A stretch of 50,441 nt of DNA from Byssochlamys sp. IMV 00236 (GCA_001931875.2 MSJH02000756.1:1-50441), one strand, 5' to 3'. Positions 35,614-46,289 are shown, counted from the stretch's first letter. Program-made: numbers and translations. Notes: generated by a model from the letters alone, not told the origin.

Positions 35614-35828
35614 AATAAAGGTGTTTATAGCCAATGATTTGAAAGTCTACTACATAACTTGTATCTAAATGCTTGATGAATTCCCTTGTGGCTAATTGTA
35701 GTTTTAACTGCTCTATTCTATATCTTAGTTCATTTCTTAACATCATGCTGTCTAAGGGATCATCGTCGAGGATCTAACTTTTGGATTTATTCTTTGATGT
35801 GCTTGTTTTATTGTTGATTACAACAGTA
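35614..35828. repeat. Direct repeat, left copy (pair with 38221-38429)
   Basis: About 215 bp aligned over its whole length with 38221-38429, roughly four of five bases alike by eye, in the same orientation. Read on the minus strand, both copies contain a protein-like stretch (FIKHLDTSYVVDFQIIGYKH here, FIKHVDTSYVVDFQIIDYK in the other copy), broken by stops. It is therefore either a long terminal repeat of an unknown element or two relics of the same gene. It flanks the orphan gene at 36446-38073. Confidence 0.75.
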
Positions 35829-36445
35829 AAATGCGTTCAATATTTGTCTTGAGAGCGAACTAAAGCTTAAGGCTAGTATTAAATGTGCTCTATACTTTGC
35901 ATGTTTAATGATTTTTTTTATCTATAATTGCCATGCCTTTAAGTATTCAATAAGGTCTTTCATGCATTATGGCACGTTAAATAAGTGAACGCATAGAGCA
36001 TGCAGATTTAATTTAGCATCTTAGTTTCGTGATATAATCCCTGGTCAGGGCGCTTATTCATAAAATACTATGAATATGCCCCACTTTAATTAGTAAATAA
36101 TAACAAAATCACATACTTTCACTCCTTCTGTTACACTTTATTCTAGACATTTGCACTTTCAATATACTAATACATTCGTGATCTACATAAATCGTCTCTA
36201 ATATTTTGACACAACAAAGAATATCTTTTTAGTCTCTCAATCTACTTATATAATCATATTTTTATATATATATCTACCACACTATTTCATCAATACTCTT
36301 TATTCAGTATGAAATAATTCTCGTAAGATCAGCTTTCATACTTCTAGCTTGTTTGTTTTGTCAATAACATTTAATCAATTGAATTTATTTATATGAATAG
36401 TTGCCACAGATACATATTGTCTTATCGAATAACAAAGAAGAAAAA
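35829..36445. other. Upstream region of the orphan gene
   Basis: About 620 bp of AT-rich DNA between the left repeat and the orphan gene ATG. Nothing coding is recognised; a TATATATA run near 36262 could be part of its promoter. Confidence 0.5.
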
Positions 36446-38073
36446 ATGTCACAACACATAAGGAATAAAGAAGGTAATGCAACCTCATTTGTATTTTCAT
36501 ATCAAGTCTCATCATCCTCAATATACATTTTTTTTGTTTCGTTATCTCAAAGAGATATGCGCAACGCTGTCTGCAATTGTAGAAAAAAATCAAACCGCTA
36601 CTTGGAGTGCATTTGTAAAAGAGTTAGAAGAATTGATATTGAAGCAATATGATGGTTTGAAGACGCCGACAGACTACAAAGGCGATTGGAAAGCTAGGTT
36701 CAAAGCTTGTGCCAAGTTGTTGAATATCAAAATTGCAAGTGATCCTCACAATCATTGGGAAGTACTGACCGCACAATTACGTGAAAAAAGAAAAAAGTTC
36801 AGAGCAGATGCAAAAATAGCAACAACAGCATTAAAAGTAGACTCTTCTTCAGAAGAGCAAAGCAACTTTTCATCCTCCAGCATAAAAACGCCCAAACCTT
36901 CAACATGTAGTAAGACAAATAGTACATTGTCATCTGTTGAAAAACAAAATATCATCAGATACATGGAGAACTTCAAAGAAAAAGATAAATGGAAGCTCAC
37001 CAGTGGCATATATGTAGAAGATCAGATGTTGCTTTTGGTGAAAGAGTCGTCTTATGAACACCCGGTGCATTCACTAATCATGGATCCAACAGACAAAGTT
37101 TGGAAGAATTACTTCACAGATGCTGAACTGAAAGAAATCCTTATGCACGACATCAAGCAGCTACCTGATCTATCTGAAGAAATGGAAGAGATTCTCCAGC
37201 AATTCGAATTTCAAGGTAAAACTGCCTTGGAGTTTTATGAATTCGCTGATAATATTAAAGCCCATCCAATCAACGAGTTCAACAAAAAATGGACAAAGGA
37301 GAGCATTAAGTCAGCTTGCGAACTTTTCTTTGGGTGTGAGGAGCTCGTTTTAGACGACTGTTCTGAATCCGACCTGCTGCACTCCGTTTGGGAATTCATG
37401 CACAGGCTTTATCAACAAAAAGGCATCAAGGCTAAACTGGGTGAAAGGGTCAGCAAGGCTGTCTCTTCTGCAAAGAATGCTGGTCGTGCAATCAAAGCCA
37501 TTGAAAGAAGACCAAGGAAAGCCATGGGTGCAAAGCTTGACATTTTATTCAAGGCTGGTATTCATGAGCTTGGATCATGCGAAGTTGGAAAGCATGGTGT
37601 TGACGAAAGTGATGACAAGTACATCAACGATGGCTTATTAAAGCTACCCAAGACCCTGCGGGATATGCTTGCCGTACAAATACGAAGTAACCCCAGCAAG
37701 ATCAACGATTTAGTGGCCGTTGGCTACCTAATGATGGGTAAATTTTTTTTGTCTAATATAGCAACGGCTGGCCACACTAACAAAAATTCATCACTCTTAT
37801 TCATAAAAATTAGGGCTGAGCATGGAACTTGTGGTAATGAACGTCCCAAAGGGAAAGCACATTGCTAGGGTAACAAGAACAGAGAAGTTCCCTTTCCCTA
37901 GCACAATGGAAAGCTTTAGTGCAGATTTCCTTTCGTTGTTGGAGCTCGCGTGGAAAGGCCATGAGATGATGAAAAAGAACCTGGCCGCTTTGAATCGAAG
38001 AAAAAGAAAAGCTGCAGTGTTGGTAACTGGAGATGAGGAGAGTGTGATCCTGGCTCCTTCTTTTAGCCTGTAA
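36446..38073 (+). CDS. Lineage-specific protein of unknown function, flanked by direct repeats
   Basis: Three exons (36446-36473, 36553-37737, 37814-38073) give 490 residues with no stops or shifts. The N-terminal 130 residues are basic and helical, followed by a Ser-rich linker, a second helical part (about 170-290), and a Lys/Arg-rich C-terminal half. The C-terminal block contains GAKLDILFKAGIHELGSCEVGK; the spacing D ... E-x-x-K loosely recalls the PD-(D/E)XK nuclease core, but this is only a suggestion. The tail continues KGKHIARVTRTEKFPFPS and a Lys-rich end. I recall similar multi-copy proteins in Mucorales but cannot name a family. Transposon domestication or a repeat-associated gene family is possible. 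Confidence 0.6.
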
Positions 38074-38220
38074 CACTCATAATTCACAGCAAGAAAAGTT
38101 AATAAAAGTCTTAAGCTTATAAGGAAATTCTAAAGATTTGTTTTATATTATCAAAACGACAGGTCAATACTTTTAGGGCTCTTTTATTCGATAAAAGCTG
38201 CTGTTAAAAAGGGTATTTAG

Positions 38221-38429
38221 AATAAGGGTATTTATAGTCAATGATTTGAAAGTCTACTACATAGCTTGTATCTACATGCTTGATGAATTTACTTGTGGTT
38301 GATTATAATTCTAACTGCTCTGTTTTCTACATTCTTCACAACACTATGTTGTCTAAGGAGCTATCGTTAGGGATCTGACTTGAGGATTTATTCTTTGATG
38401 TGCTAATTCTATTGTTGATTACAACACTA
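38221..38429. repeat. Direct repeat, right copy (pair with 35614-35828)
   Basis: Aligns along its length with the left copy, starting aataagggtatttatag and ending attgttgattacaaca. It begins 148 bp after the orphan gene stop. Distance from left-copy start to right-copy end is about 2.8 kb. It lacks the clear TG...CA ends expected of a standard LTR. Confidence 0.75.
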
Positions 38430-39940
38430 CCTACGTTGTCGCTTTACAGCTTCATACTATTAAAGTCTCTGCCCAACCTAAGACTATGCAGTTCACTCCC
38501 TCTGATATAAAATACGATATCATTATGATTACACGTGAGCTAAGTGATCTTTGTTGATCAAACTGACAATATTTCTTTTTATCTCTTTTTCTTCTTGAAA
38601 AGAAACAAAACAAGGTGGTAACTTTGTAAAGCCATGTTTAGCTTGACACTCCATATTCAAACGCTTTGCTGAGCGACATCATAGGTAATGAGTAGAGGTA
38701 GCACCCGTAGTATTGGTCTAATTTTTGGGCGCATTTTTGAGTGCACCAAGTGTACGTCTCAACTTGCCATGTTAAAATTATTAGACCTTCAATCCATGTC
38801 GATCATAAGTAATCAATAGTGGAAAATAAGTGTTTATTTTGCTCTTTTTGGACGAAATATTGATAACCTGACTGTATTAGTGGCACCAAAAGAGCTCGGT
38901 TCTCTTCCTTTGTGTCAAAAAACAAAGAGAGAACACCTGAATGGTGCATAAGGATAATTGTCACTTCTGCTCATGGCTTGCATGGCGCTTGGGTTCAACA
39001 ATATGACACTGTACAAATGAAAGTGAAAAATACAGAGAAAAGGTAAAGCTGCTGTAGTATAAACGCATCACTGGGCTCTCATGTTTGCTTTAGGTCTCCA
39101 CGCACAAAACTCTGCAACACTGCTCTTTGGAATGACATCTTCGAGAGCTTTAAGCGACGAGTATGTGCCTAATGTGTTTCTCATTCATTTTATTAACCTT
39201 TGATCATAGAAAAATGCAAGAGACGCATTTCATGAAGAAGCAATCAGTATACTCACAAAAGCTGCACGCCCTGCAGCATGTGAAGTGTGCCAGTTAATCG
39301 ACCCAGTTGCCCACAAAGAAGAATCCACTCAAGACATAATTGATAACCGACATGACGCCGAGAATTATAGTATCTACGCTACTATTCAATGCTTAAATAT
39401 AATATATAGAGTTGAACCTAATGTTGCTATAAAATCTGTTACACCTTGATCAAATGTGGTCAATGCAGTTTAAAAATATCTCAGCTTGATATATAAATGC
39501 TGATTATGCTATCATCTCTTTTCTCTTCACTTTATTCCAAAGATACACACAGTCTCATCGTACTTTCTACTTTGTTTAAAACTATTTTCAAAACCCAAAT
39601 ACAACAAGGATAACTCTGATCTGCATTTGGACTCATTATTTGAAGTACTCTTACCTACAGGCCACAGTTCGCCACCATCACAATTGTCCTTACAGTTACG
39701 AGCGTCTGATCGTGATCGATTCCTAGTTGACAACGTCGACCTTTCAGGGAAATTTGATAAATTTGAAGATGCTGCCCAAAGTCACTGATGTATTTTGGCG
39801 ATTATGTAAACCATGCGATAATGAAGAGCTGATTAAAGCAAATGGCCGTGCCACACATCCTTCGTTGCACTCGTTGATTGATATATCCAAAGATCGACGT
39901 CGTTTATGTTCATTACGATTTGGATCATAATGTCTTTTGG
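38430..39940 (+). pseudogene. Unassigned fragmented gene
   Basis: Several protein-like + strand segments line up across plausible introns. From about 38881 an open stretch runs GTKRARFSSFVSKNKERTPE ... SAHGLHGAWVQQYDTVQ to a donor near 39041. It continues after an acceptor with SPRTKLCNTALWNDIFESFKR, then after a 51-nt gtatgt...atag intron with KNARDAFHEEAISILTKAAR to a stop at about 39449. Further fragments are at 38431 (YVVALQLHTIKVSAQPKTMQ), 39540-39780 (LHLDSLFEVLLPTG) and 39790-39930 (FWRLCKPCDNEELIKANGR). I recognise no domain. Missing joins suggest decay, but an intact multi-exon gene is not excluded. Confidence 0.4.
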
Positions 39941-40164
39941 TTTCTTTTCCTTTATTATCCTCTCTCTGCACTATCTCTTCCTTCCCTCCTTTCCCCTAAA
40001 CTATGCATTATACTTGATAATTTGGATGAAATAAAGAAGAAATGCTCATCATGGATTTGGAGTAGGCTAGGGTCATACAATGGCTCACAAGAAAAAGAAC
40101 GTGCCAAATGACAAGTACTTTTCGCACCGTCAAAAAATATTTTTGGGGTGCAACACACACTACA

Positions 40165-40515
40165 CGTATTTTGTCATAGAATGTTTTTATTCAAGCAATC
40201 ATCGAATCTTGTTACAGAGTATCTACAAAAAGCTCGAAGGTCATTCAGAAGAATACTATTGCATACATCATGTATTCTTGAGGGCAATGTCTCTTCTTAT
40301 AACAGCTGTTCTCGTTTCATTTTGCTTTTGTAAACAGACCAAAGCTGCTCGATGGTATCCAATTCAGGAGAATAAGGTGGAAGATACAAGCAGCCGTAAC
40401 CGCGCCTCTTGATCTCTTTTTCAATATTACCATTTTTGTGGATAAGTACAATGTCCATTACAACATAGTGTCCCTTAAATTGCTCATATTTTAAGTACAC
40501 AGATGATCTTCTTTA
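40165..40515 (-). pseudogene. C-terminal remnant of a second Tc1/mariner transposase
   Basis: Minus-strand frame with FKGHYVVMDIVLIHKNG (second catalytic Asp block), YGCLYLPPYSPELDTIEQLW (third acidic residue block) and KSKMKREQLL, an in-frame stop, then LPSRIHDVCNSILLNDLRAF and YSVTRFDDCLNK. The Pro of the usual D-N-A-P-I-H is missing and the N-terminal two thirds of the protein are absent. It is better conserved at the third block than the copy at 24360. Confidence 0.85.
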
Positions 40516-40617
40516 AGCGAAGGTAAAAGATGGGAAAGGGAGGGAGGGGAAATCATATTTTGTATTTTCATGTCTAACCTAGTAATTAAGTGAGTAACAA
40601 ATAACTTACATCAGTTG

Positions 40618-40903
40618 TCAGATGCTTTTCTCAAGCACGCTTTATGTGCCAATGACACAGAAAAATGTCAACCTGGCCAGAAACGCCTGTCTCAAAGCCT
40701 CAATTTTGGTCGCACTACAATCAATTATGATTCTTTGGAGATTGGCGTTGGTATTTTCCTTGATCCAGTTGAGCTACTTGACCAGGACAGGCGTTACTTC
40801 TCTGTTAGTAATGAAGAAGCAGACAAGAGCACCCTTGTTTGTAGTTTTGTTACGGGCAACAATGGTGTACAAATAGCAAGTTGGATTCAGCGCCCTTTTT
40901 AAC
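40618..40903 (-). pseudogene. MULE transposase catalytic-domain fragment
   Basis: The minus strand reads LYTIVARNKTTNKGALVCFF, ITNREVTPVLVK, stop, LNWIKENTNANLQRIIIDCS, ATKIEALRQAF and FFCVIG-stop-SVLEK. This fits the MULE transposase pattern (a TNRE block, then I-D-C-S-x-x-E/K-I and a C-x-W-H region). Two in-frame stops and the missing ends show a relic. It abuts the mariner relic, suggesting nested insertions. Confidence 0.75.
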
Positions 40904-41142
40904 CAGGTGTTGGTTTGTGATAATAAAAAACAGTGCTGTTAAAGAGATAAATCATAATCGCTGAATATGAAGTCTTTGATTATCGGTCTTTGAATGTGAC
41001 ATAAAAAAGCAAGGATCACGCACGCGCAGAGAAAGAGAGAGAGGCACACAGACACTCACACACACACACAAAAGGGAGAGACAATAACGGATGACAACTC
41101 TTTTCTCTCTCTCTCTCTTTTTTTTTCACTCTCTTGCTATTT
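40904..41142. repeat. CA and CT microsatellites upstream of small gene
   Basis: A CA repeat at about 41044-41070 and a CT repeat at about 41104-41119 lie directly upstream of the ATG at 41143, in an otherwise unremarkable 240-bp stretch, likely the promoter. Confidence 0.7.
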
Positions 41143-41469
41143 ATGCGTCTAAAAGATTTTTTATCATTTAGAAGCAAGAAAAAAGACGATATAGAAGAGA
41201 GAAGAAAGAAAAAAAACTATCTATGTTTACATTGGCCCTTGAGCAGCATAAAAAAGAGACAACCCAAGGAAACAGAAGAAGGAGTATCTCATGATTTATT
41301 AAGTCAATGTATTGGAAATGCCTTGTCTATGCATCCTGATATAAGACATAAACGTACTATATCCATGACTCAATCATCAACAGAGAGACCAAAAATAAAC
41401 AGACAGAGAAGAGCATCTTTACCCATTTATCTTCGTCAATTGGAAACAATCCCTGAAGATGTTGCTTAA
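41143..41469 (+). CDS. Small basic hypothetical protein
   Basis: A single-exon frame of 108 residues from ATG 41143. The N-terminal half is very Lys/Arg-rich (FRSKKKDDIEERRKKKN), and the C-terminal half contains KRTISMTQSSTERP and INRQRRASLPIYLRQLETIPE; the RRAS and KRTIS sites look like basophilic-kinase targets. No domain is recognised. The microsatellite-rich CT leader resembles those of true genes in the window, supporting expression. A longer, chance upstream frame is excluded because it has no ATG. Confidence 0.55.
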   Translation: MRLKDFLSFRSKKKDDIEERRKKKNYLCLHWPLSSIKKRQPKETEEGVSHDLLSQCIGNALSMHPDIRHKRTISMTQSSTERPKINRQRRASLPIYLRQLETIPEDVA

Positions 41470-41777
41470 ATGCAGAGCCTCTGTTCAAATAAAGCCTCCC
41501 ATTGTTGTTTACAGCATGTGTGTGTGTTTGATTTGTGTTGGACAATTGTCAAATGTAAAGACTAAATTATAATAATCCGCCAAAGTTATCGCTTTATATA
41601 CTCAAGGCGCTCTATTTAGTTTCTCAGATAATGGTTCAAAAATATGATTTCTATTTGACAATTTACTATATTAATGATGTCCTAAAAAAGTTTGTTTACT
41701 GAAGCTAAAATGCGAATGTTATGCGGAGTAATCAGTTACAAAATTTCTTCCTTTTTTTTCCCCTATATTTTTTTTTT

Positions 41778-43642
41778 ATGGACAAACACGTCGTAAGTGA
41801 GCACTTACTTTAATTATGCATATTTATAAAGGACTCATTTTATATATAAAGGACATAATAGGGCGCAGACATCCAATATTATATGGTTGGTCTATAGTAG
41901 CAGCTGCAAATGCTGTGGAATATGCCCCCTTTTTAAATAAAAAGCTCGCTAGTGATACTGGTGTACTCAGCTTGAGGGATAAGGATGACATAGATGACCA
42001 TCCAACCATGACACCTCTTCCTTTAGATGAAGTATATCATACAGAATTAAATGAGGCAAGTATTATTATTATTATTATTTTCCCACAAGGCGGATAATTG
42101 GCATGACTAAATGTGAATTTCTATGTGCGTATAGCCATCGTTTTATCTGAATGCCGCAAATAAAAGTGTATCACAATTCTTATCTTTCTGGGATTTTCAC
42201 AAAGCTTACACTGAATTTAAAACTACGCCGACAGAAGTTGCTGAACGTCTGCTTGTCAAGATAGAACAGAGTAAGGACCTAAATTGGGTCCGATTCTTGA
42301 CCAAGGATATAATGCAACAAGCTGAGGAATCGACTAGAAGATATAAGGAGAAGAAACCTTTGAGTCAGCTCGATGGTGTATTTGTTGCTGTCAAGGAAGA
42401 GTTGGACATACAAGGATTAGAAACTAAAGTGGGTACTTGCTTCATCAATGACGACAACCCCGCCTCACAGGACTCAACTATCGTCTCCAGATTGAAAAAT
42501 GCAGGTGCTATTGTCGTTGGAAGCACAGTCATGAATGAGCTCGGTTGGGATACATTTAGTGTGAACCCTAATACGGGTGTACCAAAGAATCCTCACAAAT
42601 CTACTTATCACTCTTGTGGTGGTTCTAGCGGTGGTAGCAGTGGATCTGTCTCAGGTGGACTGTTTCCAGTCACCATTGGTACTGATGGAGGCGGATCTGT
42701 CAGAATCCCATCTGCATTCTGTGGTCTATATGGTCTAAAGACAACATGGAGTCGTGTTTCCTCATTTGGTGGTTCAACACAAGATCCTTCCATAGGAGCC
42801 TATGGTCCTATCGCTGCAACCGCAGATGATATGACGCTTACATACAGTATTATTGCTGGGCCAGACTCTAATGATCCCAATACATTCAGTCAGCCAGGTG
42901 TCGATCTTAAAGACTATGACAAGTTTAACGACCTATCAGGTCTCACGATCGCTGTCGTGCCTGACTGGAACAGATTTATTACTGAACCTGCTATTTTGGA
43001 AAGAATGGATAAGGTCAAAGGATATTTGAAACAATTGGGCGCAAATATCGTTGAAGTTGATATACCAGATTTGGAGCGTGCTGAGACAGGTAAAAAACGA
43101 CATTTATTCTTTCATATTATTAACAAACTAGTGCAGCCCATATAATTACTATATCAAGTGAAATGTATACTTTTGCCTCTAAATACTTTCACAAGCGTAA
43201 TTATTTTCTTCCGTACACTAGAATATTATGTGGTGTCGCAAGTGTATTAGAAGGAAGAGACTACATCTTGGCTCAACGAATGCGTACTCGAATGATGAAG
43301 CATATGGCCAAATTGTTCAAAGATCAAAAGATTGATTTAATCTTGACACCTACAACCCCAATGCTATCTCCTGAAATCCCTAAAGAGGCTATGCGCTATG
43401 GCATCTCGAATACAAACTTGACAAAACTGTCCATGGTATATACCACCTTGGCCAATTTTACAGGTATCCCAGCCGTAAGCGTACCTGCTGGTTACCATGA
43501 CGATTTGCCTATCGGTCTTCAATTCATGGCATCTTGGTGGAACGAAGCCTTGCTTTGTAGAATTGCAAAGACGATTGAAAACATGCCCGGTATTGACAGA
43601 AAAAGACCTGAAGCCCATTGGTTTGGAGATTATCTTTTATAA
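41778..43642 (+). CDS. Amidase-signature enzyme (FAAH-like)
   Basis: Four exons (41778-41792, 41852-42055, 42135-43089, 43137-43642) give 559 residues. The amidase signature is clear: Lys of VAVKEELDIQG (about residue 160), the Gly/Ser-rich GGSSGGSSGSVSGG holding the cis-Ser, and IGTDGGGSVRIPSAFCG holding the nucleophilic Ser. The C-terminus has LILTPTTPMLSPEIP and GIPAVSVPAGYH. It hydrolyses amide bonds, possibly fatty-acid amides; the N-terminal helix may touch membranes. The second intron seems to use a GC donor (gag|gcaagt), since GT donors nearby put a stop in the next exon or require skipping coding sequence. The start is uncertain: a single-exon alternative begins at ATG 41816. Confidence 0.85.
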
Positions 43643-43709
43643 TGAATATTAATGTATAGAATATTTATATGCGTATATTAAAAGAAAAAGGTACTCTATG
43701 TACATATAT

Positions 43710-44642
43710 CTATTCTTCATCACTAGAATTGTGATCACTACCACTACTGCTGCTGCTACTACTGTTGTTGTACTGATATTGCTTTGCTTTACAGTCTTCA
43801 CAGTACCATTTGCCTGCAGGTGGTTCTACAAAGCCAACGCAGGCATAATGAAACCATTCTCTGGCACACTTGAGAATAATGAGTAACAAAACATAACGAC
43901 TTTATGTATCTTACATTTTCACCATCACAGGCAATCATATCGCCAAACGAGATTTGGTTGCAATAACAGTAAACGGGTTCATTTGGATCGACGTCGACCT
44001 CATTTCTCATTGCGGAATGGCCCAAGACGGAAGGACTTGGTCGAGAAGAATGATGAAATCTATTCAATTGGTTAGCTTTTATCTTACAGATAAACAGTGT
44101 ACCTCTTCCTTGGCCCGTCCATCAGGGTCATCGTCAATGACCTTTTCTTATGACTTAAAGGGCCTTTTCTGACAGCACTCGTTCGTACCCAATCTGCCTC
44201 ACTGATGCCTGTCTTTAATACTTGCGAATCAAGTCGTTCGATATGCCGTGATACAAGATCATACATTTTCATCGCCAATTCAATTTTCTGATCTTGCTTC
44301 TGCATTGCTGTCTTGAATTCATGTTCCAACTGCAATCGAGCTGGCGCTAAATTGATAGAGTTTGAGGATGATCGACACTGTTTCATGTATAATCTCTTGC
44401 TCTTTAGATATTCTTCTCTGTATTCTTTAGTTTTTTATCAGTTCCAATGTTAAAACTTATAAAGGTGTCCTTACTTTGTAAGTCGTCATCCATCCTTCGT
44501 AATTCCTGCATGTTTTGGTCTACTTCGAAAGGGAGATTCTGTAAACCTATTTTTGTGGTTTTAAAACTGAGTTTTATCTTGTTTCCCAGTTTTGTTTACT
44601 TTCAATATAATCTTCAAAAACATCAGCAATTGACAAACTCAT
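43710..44642 (-). CDS. ING-family PHD-finger chromatin protein
   Basis: Five exons (44642-44600, 44546-44475, 44424-44103, 44059-43915, 43868-43710) give 246 residues. The N-terminus ([21 protein letters not shown] ... LRRMDDDLQ) is the ING coiled-coil domain, and a basic linker follows. The C-terminal PHD finger is C4HC3 ([32 protein letters not shown]), which reads H3K4 methylation. ING proteins (Yng1, Yng2, Pho23 in yeast) target histone acetylases or deacetylases; which complex applies is not clear from the sequence. The protein ends in a Ser-rich acidic tail. The stop is 67 bp from the amidase stop, convergent. Confidence 0.92.
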
Positions 44643-44805
44643 GATGAATTAAGGTAAGAAAAGAAAGAAAGGAACAAAGAAGGAGAAGAGAGACAAACAT
44701 AAATAAAATGCACTACAAGCACCCCTTATGTATTTGATGCATTCTCCTTTTTTTTGGGTTTCGTCATACGCTCCCCTGGGGGGAATATGTATTATAAATG
44801 TATGA

Positions 44806-46289
44806 TTACAATATAGGGTCTGATTCTCTTGCTTGTATAGCAGATATGAACGCTGCATGAGACCAGGTTAGATCTCTTGCGCCTTGCATGTATCCGTTGT
44901 AACGACTGAATTGTTCAGACATCGATCCGTTTCGGTGTTGATGGTATTGAATCGTGGCCAAGAATTTATCTGCTTCGGACGACACATTGGCAACAATTTG
45001 CTCTAATTCGTCACTATGAGCACTATAGAAACCTTCATTAAAGTGAACAAGGCGCTGGAAGAAAGGCTTGTTGATCTGATTGATTGTTAATCCTGTCTGC
45101 TTCCATTCATTCGTTGCAAGGTAATAAAGTTCAGCATAGGCAGCTGTAGCTAAAAACCATGGATTGGCAATAGACAGACCATAGCCATCATAGACATCTT
45201 CAGGATACCGACCGATGGCAGTGCCTAAATCTGGGCTCAGGTTTTGATTGATTGGATATTCATGCAAAAAGGCTGCTTCGATAGCTGCTGCTGTAGCTAA
45301 AATCTATATACTACGAGTTAATTTGTGTATAAATAAAAAACAAACAACCCCAACCTTATCTGAACCTGGGGTAAAAAAACCTATGTGATCAAAGGTGTAA
45401 GAAAATGATGTATGTTCACTTAAAGATCTTTCTATATGTGTATTTTACCATCGTCAGTAGAAAACATATTGGCTGCTAACAAGACAGAGACATCAAGACC
45501 AGACGGCTTGCTTACTCCCGAACGTGCGTCATGTGTCACTTGGATATAGTTTTTCTTTGATGACCAAAAGGATACATCAAGTCGTTTTTGGACCTTGGCA
45601 GCAACCGTTTGATACTCGTTGACGCCGAGAAAGTTGGCACCATCCAAGAGAGCTCTACGTATGGCCATCAGGGTATAAAAGTGGATACCGTCTACTTCTT
45701 CCCATAAATCAAAGCATGACTGTTCCCATGTACGGGCAATGTAATCAAGGTCCTTTTCGAGAGCAGGGACAATGGTATGATTGATATAGCTGTCATGTCT
45801 TCCTTTGAATCTATCTGCTATTCTCATAAACGTAATCGCTCGTTCAGCCGGCCCATCATTCTGTGGTCTACCCCAAGAGCCTGAAAAGCCTGAACCATCC
45901 GGATTGAATTTGGGCTCACCCAAGCAGTTGCAAACAGTAGGTGTGCCCTGTGTATGAATCTGGAAATTGACATAGTCTATCAGTAAATTATCCTCTGTTC
46001 CAGGTAAATGCGAGAGCACTCTAGCTACGAGAGCTGCATCTCTCGTCCATGTATAGTAATAGTCCGGATGATAGGTTGATAAAGACGCGGCAAGGAAGCC
46101 AGCAGGTGTTCCTGGTGGATTGATATTGTTAAGAATACCTTGAAAGCTTATATGCCTCTGCTTGGATATCCAATCATCAAGCGAGTCATTAACGCGTTTA
46201 TCCCAGGCTTCGTTGACGCTGCTCTTCTGGATATGAAAATAAATAAACAAACCAAGGGCTACACATAAAGAGACTGACGCCGAAAACAT
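44806..46289 (-). CDS. GH15 glucoamylase, membrane-anchored, no starch-binding domain
   Basis: Three exons (46289-45449, 45380-45355, 45303-44806) give 454 residues. The N-terminus has a hydrophobic segment ([13 protein letters not shown]) that is a signal peptide or signal anchor. The catalytic domain starts around residue 35 with the GH15 landmarks [11 protein letters not shown], general acid in [27 protein letters not shown], and catalytic base in [12 protein letters not shown]. It releases glucose from alpha-1,4-glucans. The starch-binding module of secreted Rhizopus-type enzymes is absent, as in yeast sporulation-type or vacuolar glucoamylases. The second exon is 26 nt. It diverges from the Rex4 gene, whose ATG is 188 bp away. 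Confidence 0.92.

Noticed and set aside
35614..38429. Standard LTR retrotransposon
   Set aside because: No gag, protease, reverse transcriptase, primer-binding site or TG...CA ends between or at the repeats.
40622..40876. Two overlapping + strand frames at the MULE fragment
   Set aside because: The minus-strand translation matches transposase motifs, so the + frames are shadows.
43798..44067. Separate short PHD protein starting MNRFHHSS
   Set aside because: Its start is internal to an exon of the ING gene; a 43-nt intron joins it in phase to the upstream exon.
45432..45448. 17-nt intron option in the glucoamylase gene
   Set aside because: It would keep phase, but is far too short for spliceosomal removal; the 68-nt intron gives the conserved [11 protein letters not shown] junction.
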